Source: UMGS1002 sp964463325 (GTDB lineage Bacteria; Bacillota; Clostridia; Oscillospirales; CAG-272). From it: 34,316 nt of DNA. The translations under genes and the position numbers were made by a program. Under the pieces are notes generated by a model. It saw only the letters and a program-made list of their open reading frames with translations. It was not told the origin of the DNA and did no database searches. Shown here in pieces: positions 1 to 7,272 of this stretch. How positions within the stretch are numbered: the first letter of the stretch is position 1; each line of letters opens with the position of its first letter. The DNA lies in contig CAYXBY010000010.1 of the NCBI GenBank assembly GCA_964463325.1, positions 1 to 34,316 of the forward strand, given 5' to 3'.

Positions 1-1
1 A

Positions 2-145
2 AGCTTTGATCCTGCCTTTGACGACGGCCTGTATGATGCGATCGATCTTGCTGCCTGCGTCCGTCGCAGAACATCTGCCGGAGGTACAGGGCCTCAGTCA
101 GTGAAGGCTCAGCTGAGCTACATGCGCGACTACCTTGATAAGTGA
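2..145 (+). CDS. argH: Argininosuccinate lyase, C-terminal fragment (5' end outside window)
   Basis: The open frame enters from the left edge and stops at TGA 143-145, giving the last 47 residues of a protein. The tail carries the pattern YDAIDLAACVRRRTSAGGTG followed by PQSVKAQL, which fits the conserved C-terminus of argininosuccinate lyases (family pattern: CV..R...GG.AP..V). That enzyme splits argininosuccinate into arginine and fumarate in the cytosol, the last step of arginine synthesis. Only the C-terminal helices are visible, so the catalytic residues cannot be checked. The assignment rests on this short motif and family knowledge; another member of the fumarase/aspartase superfamily is the main alternative. 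Confidence 0.78.
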   Translation, partial: SFDPAFDDGLYDAIDLAACVRRRTSAGGTGPQSVKAQLSYMRDYLDK

Positions 146-254
146 TCAAAGTGTGAAATTAGTGAAAAATGCATGAATAGTACCCAAAAACATCTGTTAA
201 GGTGTGTCCAATATGGGCTTTTATCATAAATACCAAAAAAATGTCGAAAATGAC

Positions 255-284
255 TTGACAACGTGATCTTTTTTCTGCTATAAT
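255..284 (+). promoter_or_regulatory. SigA-type promoter for the nucleoside transporter operon
   Basis: TTGACA at 255-260 and TATAAT at 279-284 are both perfect consensus hexamers with an 18-bp spacer. Transcription would begin near 291, about 30 bases ahead of the guanine riboswitch. Confidence 0.85.
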
Positions 285-318
285 ATTAGCAGTTCAAGAT
301 ACTGTGTATTTGATTCGC

Positions 319-387
319 GCTTGTATATCCCCCGAGATATGGTCGGGAAGTTTCTACCGGATGACCGTTAATCATTCGACTATGAGC
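319..387 (+). ncRNA. Purine (guanine-type) riboswitch aptamer
   Basis: The three-helix purine aptamer is visible. P1 is 319-325 with 381-387 (GU pairs included). P2 is CCCGA 331-335 with TCGGG 343-347. P3 is CGGATG 358-363 with CATTCG 373-378. The invariant core TTTCTACC lies between P2 and P3, and loop L3 contains ACCGTTAAT. The specificity pyrimidine, equivalent to position 74 of the xpt aptamer, is C (base 380), which in this class selects guanine/hypoxanthine; adenine switches have U. A strong terminator follows at 438-481, so transcriptional OFF control of the purine nucleoside importer is the likely mechanism. Confidence 0.93.
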
Positions 388-400
388 AGATGAGTTGTCG

Positions 401-433
401 CTGTGCTGGGCGTTTTTTGGCGTCTTGGCACAG
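401..433 (+). promoter_or_regulatory. Secondary hairpin in riboswitch expression platform
   Basis: CTGTGC at 401-406 pairs perfectly with GCACAG at 428-433, and GU pairs extend the stem inward to about 10 bp around a T-rich loop. It lies between the aptamer and the terminator. Separately, GCAGATG (386-392, starting in the 3' strand of P1) can pair with CGTCTGC (443-449) in the 5' arm of the terminator, which would be the ligand-free antiterminator. The pairing was worked out by eye. Confidence 0.5.
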
Positions 434-437
434 GTCG

Positions 438-481
438 ATCGGCGTCTGCAATTAGTTTGCAGGCGCCGATTTCGTTTTTAT
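438..481 (+). terminator. Riboswitch-controlled intrinsic terminator
   Basis: A 14-bp stem (438-451 with 457-470, one GU pair) closes a 5-nt loop and is followed by a T-rich run at 471-481. It sits between the guanine aptamer and the first structural gene, so readthrough would be allowed only when guanine is scarce. Confidence 0.85.
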
Positions 482-533
482 TGGCTTTTGGAGCCTCGGC
501 TCTGGGCATATAAAATTACATGGAGGAACAATC

Positions 534-1808
534 ATGTTCAAAAAAATCCTGTCCCTTGTACTCGCTGTCGTAATGTGTGCTTCGCTTTGCGTTGCTATGG
601 TGTCCTGCTCTGATTCGGGCGATTCGAATGCCGAGCTCATCGATTCTCCGCTGCCTCTCAACGAGAATCCTACGTCCAGCGTTACTGTTCCGGACGACTT
701 CAAGATCGGTTTCATTTTCCTGCACGACGAAAACTCTACCTACGATGCCAACTTCATCAATGCCGCTAAGAGAGTTCAGAAGGCACTGAATCTGAAGGAT
801 GAGCAGGTTGTTCTTAAGACGAACATCGGTGAGGATGAGAAGTGCTACAGCACCGCCATCGACCTGGCTGACCAGGGCTGCAACATCGTGTTTGCTGACT
901 CCTTCGGTCATGAGAGCTACATGATCCAAGCAGCTAAGGAGCGCCCCAACACCCAGTTCTGTCATGCTACCGGCACTCGCGCTCACACCGAGGGCCTCTC
1001 CAACTATCACAACGCATTCGCTTCCATCTACGAGGGTAGATTCCTTGCAGGTATCGCTGCAGGTCTGAAGCTCAATGAGATGATCGATGCCGGCAAGATC
1101 ACTGCCGATAAGGCTGTTATGGGCTACGTCGGCGCATTCACCTCCGCTGAGGTTATTTCCGGTCTCACTTCCTTCTACCTTGGTGCAAAGTCTGTTTGCC
1201 CCTCTGTTACAATGAAGGTTCAGTTCACTGGCTCTTGGTATGACGAGGGCAAGGAGCAGGAGGCTGCTAATGCTCTTATCAGCAAGAACTGCGTCCTCAT
1301 CAGCCAGCACGCTGACTCCATGGGTGCTCCCTCCGCTTGCGAGATCGCAGGTGTCCCGAATGTTTCCTACAATGGTAGCACCGTTTCTGCTTGCCCCGAC
1401 ACCTTCATCATTTCCTCTGCTATCAACTGGACTCCTTACTTCCAGTACATCATCGAGAGCTATGTTAAGGGCGAGGCCATCGCAGCTGACTGGTGTGGCG
1501 GTATCGAGGAAGGCTCCGTTGTTCTGAGCGACATCAACGGCAAGGCTGCCGCTGCCGGCACGGCTGATAAGATCGCTGATGCCATCAAGTCCTTTAAGAA
1601 CGGCACCCTCAAGGTATTCGACATCAACACCTTCACGGTTGGTGGTCAGAAGCTCGAGTCCTACATGGCTGATGTCAACTACGACGATGCATTTGCAAAG
1701 GACACCGAGGCTATCAAGAACGGCGCGTTTGCTGAATCCTCTGATCGTTCCGCTCCTTACTTTGATGTAACTATCGATGGCATCGAGTTCCTGAACTCCA
1801 TGTTCTAA
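534..1808 (+). CDS. BMP-family purine nucleoside-binding lipoprotein of ABC importer
   Basis: This 424-residue protein begins with a lipoprotein signal: KK at 3-4, a hydrophobic stretch, then AMVSC with lipidated Cys25 and a Ser/Asp-rich linker. The mature part matches the BMP/Med family of substrate-binding proteins (NupN and BmpA-like): ENSTYDANF near the start, the EGRFLAGIAAG segment and a GYVGAF strand. It would hold a nucleoside outside the membrane and deliver it to the ATPase/permease complex encoded next. GGAGG at 521-525 sets the start. It follows a guanine riboswitch, which supports guanosine/inosine as substrate. Codon use is noticeably more biased (GAG, AAG, CTC, ATC) than in the permease genes, as expected for a highly expressed binding protein. 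Confidence 0.93.
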   Translation: MFKKILSLVLAVVMCASLCVAMVSCSDSGDSNAELIDSPLPLNENPTSSVTVPDDFKIGFIFLHDENSTYDANFINAAKRVQKALNLKDEQVVLKTNIGEDEKCYSTAIDLADQGCNIVFADSFGHESYMIQAAKERPNTQFCHATGTRAHTEGLSNYHNAFASIYEGRFLAGIAAGLKLNEMIDAGKITADKAVMGYVGAFTSAEVISGLTSFYLGAKSVCPSVTMKVQFTGSWYDEGKEQEAANALISKNCVLISQHADSMGAPSACEIAGVPNVSYNGSTVSACPDTFIISSAINWTPYFQYIIESYVKGEAIAADWCGGIEEGSVVLSDINGKAAAAGTADKIADAIKSFKNGTLKVFDINTFTVGGQKLESYMADVNYDDAFAKDTEAIKNGAFAESSDRSAPYFDVTIDGIEFLNSMF

Positions 1809-1826
1809 GCCACTTTTTTCGGACAA

Positions 1827-1860
1827 AAGGCGGAGCTTTTAGCCCCGCCTTAGTCCTTTT
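1827..1860 (+). terminator. Intra-operon hairpin/attenuator after binding-protein gene
   Basis: AAGGCGG (1827-1833) pairs with CCGCCTT (1845-1851), the stem is extended by an inner GC/GC pair, and a short T-run follows at 1855-1861. The hairpin lies between the binding-protein gene and the ATPase gene. Such partial terminators or 3'-stabilising stems often keep binding proteins in excess over membrane components. Confidence 0.6.
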
Positions 1861-1880
1861 TATCTATTGGAGGTAAAACA

Positions 1881-3419
1881 GTGTCTGAAACCTATGCACT
1901 TGAGCTGAGGCATGTAACTAAATGCTTTGGCCCTGTTGTGGCGAATAAAAATGTTGACCTGAATCTTCGTCACGGCGAAATTCTTGCCATTCTCGGCGAA
2001 AACGGAAGCGGCAAGACAACACTTATGAATATGATATCGGGTATCTATTTTCCCGATGATGGTGAGATACTTGTCAACGGCGAGAAGGCCGTTATAGCCT
2101 CGCCGAAGGACGCATTTAATTATAAGATCGGAATGATACACCAGCATTTTAAGCTGGTTGACGTTTTCACCGCCGCTGAGAACATTGTGCTCGGCATCAA
2201 CGATGAAAAATATAATATTAAAAGCTCGACACAAAGTGTTAAGGCTTTGAGCGAGAAGTACGGCTTTGAGCTGGATCCAAAAAAGAAAATCTATGAAATG
2301 TCCGTTTCCGAGAAGCAGACCGTTGAGATAATCAAGGTGCTTTATCGCGGGGCTGACATACTTATACTTGATGAGCCGACCGCTGTGTTGACGCCGCAGG
2401 AGACGCAAAAGCTGTTTGCCGTGCTGCGCCGCATGAGAGACGATGGTAAGGCTATCATAATAATTACGCACAAGATGCACGAGGTTATGGCCATCTCTGA
2501 CCGTGTGGCGATATTGCGTCGTGGCGAGCACATTGCCACGGTAGACACTGCCGGAACTGATGAATCTCAGCTGACAGAGATGATGGTTGGCAAAAAAGTC
2601 AAGCTCAACATAACTCGCACCGAGCCGAAGGACCCACAGGACAGGCTGGTGGTTTCGGGGCTGAACTGCTTCAATCACGAGGGTATCAAAGTGCTGGACG
2701 ATATCAGCTTTACTGCGCGTTCTGGTGAAATACTCGGTATTGCCGGCATCGCGGGAAGCGGCCAGCGTGAGCTGCTTGAGGCCATTGCGGGCCTGCAGCA
2801 TATAGACTCCGGTACAATAGCATATAACAATCCTAAAAATGGTGAGACAGTCAATCTGCGCGATAAATCTCCGCTACAGATACGCGAGCTGGGAGTCCGT
2901 CTATCATTTGTGCCCGAGGATAGACTTGGTATGGGCCTTGTTGGCAACATGGATATAGTAGACAATATGATGTTGCGTAGCTATCGCCGCGGCAAGTCGG
3001 TTTTTGTTGATCGCCATAAGCCTAAGGATCTTGCAGATGAGATAATAAAGAGTCTTGAGGTCGTGACGCCAAGCACTGCCACACCAGTGCGGCGACTTTC
3101 GGGCGGAAATGTCCAAAAGGTGCTTGTTGGGCGCGAGATATCGTCCTCGCCTAAGGTGCTCATGGCAGCATATCCTGTGCGCGGACTTGACATTAATTCG
3201 TCATACATAATCTACAATCTGCTCAATCAGCAGAAGGAGAGCGGTACGGCGGTCATATTCGTCGGTGAGGATCTTGACGTGCTTATTGAGCTTTGCGACA
3301 GAATAATGGTCATTAGTTCTGGACGTGTCACGGGCGTGCTTGACGGACGCAGTGCGCAGAAGGAAGAGATAGGGCTGTTAATGACTAAGGCAGGAGGTGC
3401 TGACGAAAATGTCGGTTAA
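1881..3419 (+). CDS. Nucleoside ABC transporter, duplicated ATP-binding subunit (NupO-like)
   Basis: This 512-residue cytoplasmic ATPase has two nucleotide-binding domains in one chain, as in sugar and nucleoside importers of the RbsA/NupO type. The first domain has Walker A GENGSGKTT at 39-47, an atypical signature (MSVSEKQTVEI) and Walker B ILILDEPTAVL. The second has a degenerate Walker A (GIAGSGQRE), a canonical LSGGNVQK signature and a Walker B-like strand where the usual Glu is absent (MAAYPVRGLD). One competent and one degenerate ATP site is normal for this family. It starts at GTG 1881 behind GGAGG at 1869-1873. It follows the binding-protein gene and overlaps the first permease gene by 11 nt, indicating translational coupling. 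Confidence 0.93.
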   Translation: MSETYALELRHVTKCFGPVVANKNVDLNLRHGEILAILGENGSGKTTLMNMISGIYFPDDGEILVNGEKAVIASPKDAFNYKIGMIHQHFKLVDVFTAAENIVLGINDEKYNIKSSTQSVKALSEKYGFELDPKKKIYEMSVSEKQTVEIIKVLYRGADILILDEPTAVLTPQETQKLFAVLRRMRDDGKAIIIITHKMHEVMAISDRVAILRRGEHIATVDTAGTDESQLTEMMVGKKVKLNITRTEPKDPQDRLVVSGLNCFNHEGIKVLDDISFTARSGEILGIAGIAGSGQRELLEAIAGLQHIDSGTIAYNNPKNGETVNLRDKSPLQIRELGVRLSFVPEDRLGMGLVGNMDIVDNMMLRSYRRGKSVFVDRHKPKDLADEIIKSLEVVTPSTATPVRRLSGGNVQKVLVGREISSSPKVLMAAYPVRGLDINSSYIIYNLLNQQKESGTAVIFVGEDLDVLIELCDRIMVISSGRVTGVLDGRSAQKEEIGLLMTKAGGADENVG

Positions 3420-4554
3420 ATCAAAGACTAAGGGACAGCACGAGCTGCTGTTTCATATATCAAAGCGTGCAGCACTGCCGTGGCAGAAGTCACTTCTGAT
3501 TCGCGCAATCGCAATAGTTGCCGCGCTGGTGTTTTGCGGACTTATAACATTTTTTCTGACCGGCGACAACCCGGTTTCGGTTTATGTCACAATGTTCGAG
3601 GGCGCCTTCGGCACAACTAACCGTATATGGGTCACGGCGCAGGACCTTGCCATACTGCTGTGTATATCGCTGGCGTTGACTCCCGCCTTCAAAATGAAGT
3701 TCTGGAATACCGGCGCCGAAGGACAGGTGCTTATCGGTGGTCTGACAACCGCTATGTGCATGTTCTATATTGGTGACAGCGTTCCAACCTGGCTTCTGAT
3801 AGCTATAATGACAGTTACCAGTATTGTGGCAGGAGCTATATGGGGCATCATCCCGGCTATTTTCAAGGCACAGTGGCAGACGAATGAAACATTGTTCACG
3901 CTTATGATGAACTATGTCGCTATCCAGTTGATAGAGTACTTCCTCAAGGTTGCTGACAAGAGCGGTTCTAACACGGTCGGTCCGGATCTTTTGAAGCATG
4001 GCTGGTTTCCTGAGCTTTTCGGACAGCAGTACCTTTTGAATATTGTAATTGTTCTGGTACTTACCATTGCAATGTACATATATCTCAAATATAGCAAGCA
4101 TGGATATGAAATATCTGTCGTCGGTGGCAGCGAAAATACCGCGAGATACGTTGGAATTAACGTAAAAAAGGTTATCGTTCGTACCATGGCTATTTCTGGC
4201 GCCATATGCGGCCTTACCGGACTTCTGCTGGTTGGTGGTACGTCGCACTCTATTTCAGCCAACACGGCAGATGGGCGCGGCTTTACAGCCATCATGGTAT
4301 CCTGGCTGGCTAAATTCAACCCGCTGGTCATGGTGCTGACGTCATTTTTGCTGGTGTTCCTTGATCGCGGCGCCAACGAGGTGACTACTAAGTTTGGCTT
4401 GAACGATTCCTACTCGGATATTGTCACCGGAATCATTCTGTTCTTCATTATCGGCTGCGAATTTTTCATTGAGTATAAGCTCAAGTTTAACGAAAAGCAC
4501 CGCTTTTTTAACCGTCAGAGCAGGGAGGTAGAGAACAATGTTTCCAATAGCTAA
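3409..4554 (+). CDS. Nucleoside ABC transporter permease 1 (NupP-like)
   Basis: This is a 381-residue inner-membrane permease of the BPD_transp_2 family (LivH/RbsC-like fold). It has many hydrophobic helices and the family segment FWNTGAEGQVLIGGL near residues 98-112. I chose ATG 3409 rather than the GTG at 3397, because that GTG overlaps the AGGAGG ribosome binding site (3392-3397); ATG 3409 lies 11 nt downstream of it. The gene overlaps the ATPase gene in front and the second permease gene behind. With that partner it forms the heterodimeric channel for the nucleoside delivered by the lipoprotein. Residues 1-25 form a cytoplasmic tail, and the C-terminus is charged. Confidence 0.93.
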   Translation: MSVKSKTKGQHELLFHISKRAALPWQKSLLIRAIAIVAALVFCGLITFFLTGDNPVSVYVTMFEGAFGTTNRIWVTAQDLAILLCISLALTPAFKMKFWNTGAEGQVLIGGLTTAMCMFYIGDSVPTWLLIAIMTVTSIVAGAIWGIIPAIFKAQWQTNETLFTLMMNYVAIQLIEYFLKVADKSGSNTVGPDLLKHGWFPELFGQQYLLNIVIVLVLTIAMYIYLKYSKHGYEISVVGGSENTARYVGINVKKVIVRTMAISGAICGLTGLLLVGGTSHSISANTADGRGFTAIMVSWLAKFNPLVMVLTSFLLVFLDRGANEVTTKFGLNDSYSDIVTGIILFFIIGCEFFIEYKLKFNEKHRFFNRQSREVENNVSNS

Positions 4555-5515
4555 TTTTATACAGCGTGCCATTATTCAGGGTACTCCGCTGCTGTTCGGA
4601 TCGACTGGCGAGATAATCACTGAAAAATCAGGCAACCTTAACCTGGGTATCCCTGGAATAATGTATATCGGTGGCATTAGCGGCGTTATCGGCGGATTCC
4701 TGTATCAGCAGTCCGGCAGCTTCTCGAAGGTGCTGGCGCTTCTGATCCCGCTCGTATGCTGCCTTGTTGGTTCGGCACTGGCATCGCTGCTTTACTGCTT
4801 CCTCACGGTTACACTTCGCGCAAACCAAAACGTGACCGGTCTTGCATTGACCACCTTTGGTACCGGCTTCGGTAATTTTTTCGGTGGGTCTCTGATAAAG
4901 CTTGTTGATAGCGATGTCCCTTCCATTGCGCTGACTAAATTCGCCAAGGTGTACAAGCAGTCATTGCCGTTTGCGTCTAAGCTGGGCTGGTTTGGAGAGA
5001 TATTTCTGTCGTATGGATTTATGGTCTATCTTGCGATTGTACTTGCTGCCGGAGCGTCATTTGTTCTGATGCGGACACGTGTTGGTTTGCATTTGCGTGC
5101 AGTTGGTGAAAACCCGGCCACTGCTGATGCAGCGGGTATAAACGTTACACTGTACAAGTACGTTGCGACGACCGTAGGGGGCATGATAGCCGGTTTAGGC
5201 GGCCTTTACTATGTTATGGACTATACCAACGGAGTCTGGTCTAACAACGGCTTTGGCGACCGCGGCTGGCTGGCTATAGCACTTGTCATATTTGCAACTT
5301 GGAAGCCAATCGTTGGTATTCTCGGTTCGTATCTGTTTGGTGGACTTTACATACTGTTCAATTATATCAATGTTAGCATGCAGACGCAGCCGCTTATTCA
5401 AATGCTGCCGTATGTTGTGACGATCGTCGTGCTTATTGTTATAAGTATTCGCAAAAAGCGCGAGAACCAGGCGCCCTCCAGTTTGGGACTATCATACTTC
5501 CGAGAGGAAAGATAG
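4538..5515 (+). CDS. Nucleoside ABC transporter permease 2 (NupQ-like)
   Basis: This 325-residue membrane protein is the second permease of the operon. Near its start it has the family segment SGNLNLGIPGIMYIGG, equivalent to the AEG.NIG.EG motif of BPD_transp_2 permeases, and RAVGENPATADAAGIN in the large cytoplasmic loop that contacts the ATPase. The strong GGGAGG site lies inside the end of the upstream gene, and the coding regions overlap by 17 nt. Its C-terminus (RKKRENQAPSS) is basic and cytoplasmic. A strong terminator follows directly, so this is the last gene of the riboswitch-controlled operon. Confidence 0.93.
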   Translation: MFPIANFIQRAIIQGTPLLFGSTGEIITEKSGNLNLGIPGIMYIGGISGVIGGFLYQQSGSFSKVLALLIPLVCCLVGSALASLLYCFLTVTLRANQNVTGLALTTFGTGFGNFFGGSLIKLVDSDVPSIALTKFAKVYKQSLPFASKLGWFGEIFLSYGFMVYLAIVLAAGASFVLMRTRVGLHLRAVGENPATADAAGINVTLYKYVATTVGGMIAGLGGLYYVMDYTNGVWSNNGFGDRGWLAIALVIFATWKPIVGILGSYLFGGLYILFNYINVSMQTQPLIQMLPYVVTIVVLIVISIRKKRENQAPSSLGLSYFREER

Positions 5516-5528
5516 TAGGCATAATTTC

Positions 5529-5575
5529 AATCAGCCTGTCGGCATCCACTGGATACCGACAGGCTGATTTTTACT
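5529..5575 (+). terminator. Intrinsic terminator of nucleoside transporter operon
   Basis: A perfect 14-bp stem (5529-5542 with 5556-5569) is followed by a T-run on the plus strand (5568-5572). It also covers the 3' end of the convergent minus-strand gene, whose stop codon is at 5571-5573. Confidence 0.9.
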
Positions 5576-7106
5576 GTGCCGCGAGTATTCTGGCAATATC
5601 TTCGGCGGACATTCCTATGTATTCCATTATGCTTTCGGGTGATACGTCAGATGATGTCTGGCAGTAGGACAGTACGCCAACAGCCGCTATAGTGATCTCG
5701 GAGTCGGATATTTCATATCCATAGCTTTGGGCGTAATGTGATATTATGCCGGATATTTCCGATACCTGCTCGGCGTAATTTGCGATAGTATCGATGCTTG
5801 AGTTGGAGAGCAGCTGCTGTATCTGATCTGACACATTAATGAATAGCTGCTTTTTGTCAGCGTCCGAAACCTTATCAGAAAGCAGAGGTGTGTCAGCGCT
5901 TACAATATAATCGGATATTACGCCGTGGATGTTGTCATTGACTTCGCGCAGTTCATTGCTTTCTCCGAGCTTTAGCAGAATATCCGATACCAGTTGACTG
6001 TTATCCTTTATTGTTTCACCCGCTGATGTATTATCTTTAAGCTTAAGCAACCCCTCTACGGCGGCCATGCTATAGCCATCACCAGCCAGGGCTTGTATCA
6101 TTGGACTGACATTATCAGCTGTTGCTGACTTCATAATATCGAGTATATCGCTCAAAAGCAGGTGCGAAATATCGCTGGAGCCGGGTGTATTCAGACCGAG
6201 CTGCGCTTGCATATCTTCCGAGGTGCAAAGCACCTCGGCTGTAGCACGAACAATATGAGCTAGTGCTATGGGAAGCACCTGTGAATCACCCTTGGCGGTG
6301 TTGACGGCACCGAGTGCTCGAAGCATGGCATTTAATTCATTTTCATTTTGCCCTAAGTACAGATGATATGCCTTTTTGCCGTTTCCAAACGCGTTGATGA
6401 GATTTGGAGCCTCATGCATGGCACAAAGCCGCTGTCCGCGTAGCTCAGCGTAGGTGTTCGGGATAGCGCTGTCTTGGACGACTGTCATTGGATATAGTAT
6501 GCTGTTTGAGGGTAGTAATTCAACCGGTGAGCGCTCACAAGCGGCAGCTTCTGAGCGACCGTCAAAGCCCGGAATGCCAAGTGCAGCAAGGGCTTCGGGC
6601 GATGATGCTGACATGAGAGTTGTGCACATACAAAGTGGTATTGTCAGTATTATTGCCACGACAGCACCTTGAGTTAGACCCACGAGGCCGCCAAGCAGTT
6701 TAGAGTGTTGGCTGGCTTTATGAGTGTTGCCAGTGACGTGGACTATTTTTAGAGATATGTCCTTAAAGCGTATAAGAGTCAGTGCCTCAAGCAATCCAAA
6801 GATGATTGCAAAAAGTGCCGGGGTTAAAAGCGCTCGAACTATTTGTCGGAGCATATTTACTGACTCAGAAATGTTTTCAACAAGAATACCAAACCAGCCG
6901 TCAAGGCCATTGAGTGCTGACATGAGGCTGTCGGCAATCGGATTTGCCAACATAATGCCAAGAAAATATGCGATGGGCAACAGGATGGTCGTGCAAGCCA
7001 GGCGAACAAGGCTGGAGCCGAATCCGCGATGCATTCCAGAAATGACACCGATCACGATAAGTGCTACAAAAGCCAAATACGTCATAATTGTTAACAAGAT
7101 TATCAT
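5571..7106 (-). CDS. CvpA-family membrane protein with long C-terminal domain
   Basis: This is a 511-residue protein. The first ~190 residues contain about four hydrophobic segments with the CvpA/colicin V production-like pattern (GVISGMHRGFGSSLVRL near the start, then GGLVGLTQGAVVAIIL before the last helix). The remaining ~310 residues are hydrophilic and probably helical, far longer than the ~180 residues of a simple CvpA protein. Start ATG 7106 was chosen over an upstream in-frame start at 7169 because GGAGGAG (7111-7117) lies 4-10 nt ahead. It is transcribed from a perfect TTGACA-17-TATAAT promoter at 7138-7166, flanked by two palindromes. The function of the C-terminal domain is unknown; roles in envelope or surface biogenesis are only inferred from the family. 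Confidence 0.75.
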   Translation of the reverse strand: MIILLTIMTYLAFVALIVIGVISGMHRGFGSSLVRLACTTILLPIAYFLGIMLANPIADSLMSALNGLDGWFGILVENISESVNMLRQIVRALLTPALFAIIFGLLEALTLIRFKDISLKIVHVTGNTHKASQHSKLLGGLVGLTQGAVVAIILTIPLCMCTTLMSASSPEALAALGIPGFDGRSEAAACERSPVELLPSNSILYPMTVVQDSAIPNTYAELRGQRLCAMHEAPNLINAFGNGKKAYHLYLGQNENELNAMLRALGAVNTAKGDSQVLPIALAHIVRATAEVLCTSEDMQAQLGLNTPGSSDISHLLLSDILDIMKSATADNVSPMIQALAGDGYSMAAVEGLLKLKDNTSAGETIKDNSQLVSDILLKLGESNELREVNDNIHGVISDYIVSADTPLLSDKVSDADKKQLFINVSDQIQQLLSNSSIDTIANYAEQVSEISGIISHYAQSYGYEISDSEITIAAVGVLSYCQTSSDVSPESIMEYIGMSAEDIARILAAQ

Positions 7107-7114
7107 AAAGCTCC

Positions 7115-7126
7115 TCCGATGTCGGA
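7115..7126 (-). promoter_or_regulatory. Palindromic operator-like site overlapping the cvpA-like RBS
   Basis: TCCGATGTCGGA is a two-fold symmetric 12-mer just downstream of the promoter, and it overlaps the ribosome binding site. It shares the TGTCCGA half-site (minus strand) with the palindrome at 7168-7180, so both may bind one regulator or, in RNA, mask the ribosome binding site. Confidence 0.45.
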
Positions 7127-7137
7127 CACTGTCTTCA

Positions 7138-7166
7138 ATTATACCACCGAAATTATTGATTGTCAA
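7138..7166 (-). promoter_or_regulatory. SigA promoter for the CvpA-like gene
   Basis: On the minus strand TTGACA (7166-7161) and TATAAT (7143-7138) are separated by exactly 17 bp, a perfect consensus. It gives a short leader before ATG 7106. Confidence 0.85.
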
Positions 7167-7167
7167 C

Positions 7168-7180
7168 ATCGGACACCGAT
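7168..7180 (-). promoter_or_regulatory. Palindromic operator-like site upstream of -35
   Basis: ATCGGACACCGAT is a perfect inverted repeat (ATCGG, 3-nt centre, CCGAT) one base upstream of the -35 hexamer of the cvpA-like promoter. It shares half-site sequence with 7115-7126 on the other side of the promoter. Confidence 0.45.
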
Positions 7181-7272
7181 AGTGCGCGTTTTATGTCAAA
7201 AATGGGAATGCCGCATAGAATAATAGAGGATAGTATTCCCAAACAAATATCTTTCGGAGGTAAACTTCAGAA

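Noticed and set aside
516..1826. 436-codon open frame antisense to the binding-protein gene
   Set aside because: It mirrors the whole binding-protein gene, has no ribosome site, and is explained by the strong codon bias of the sense strand, which leaves the complement open.
1860..2801. 313-codon minus frame over the ABC ATPase gene
   Set aside because: It is a shadow of the ATPase. The translation is rich in His/Arg/Asn and has no start signal.
7191..7272. Possible SigE/SigG-like promoter before the Cys-rich gene (CATAGAAT near 7215)
   Set aside because: The -35 match is poor, so I could not support it as a feature, though sporulation expression of that gene would fit.
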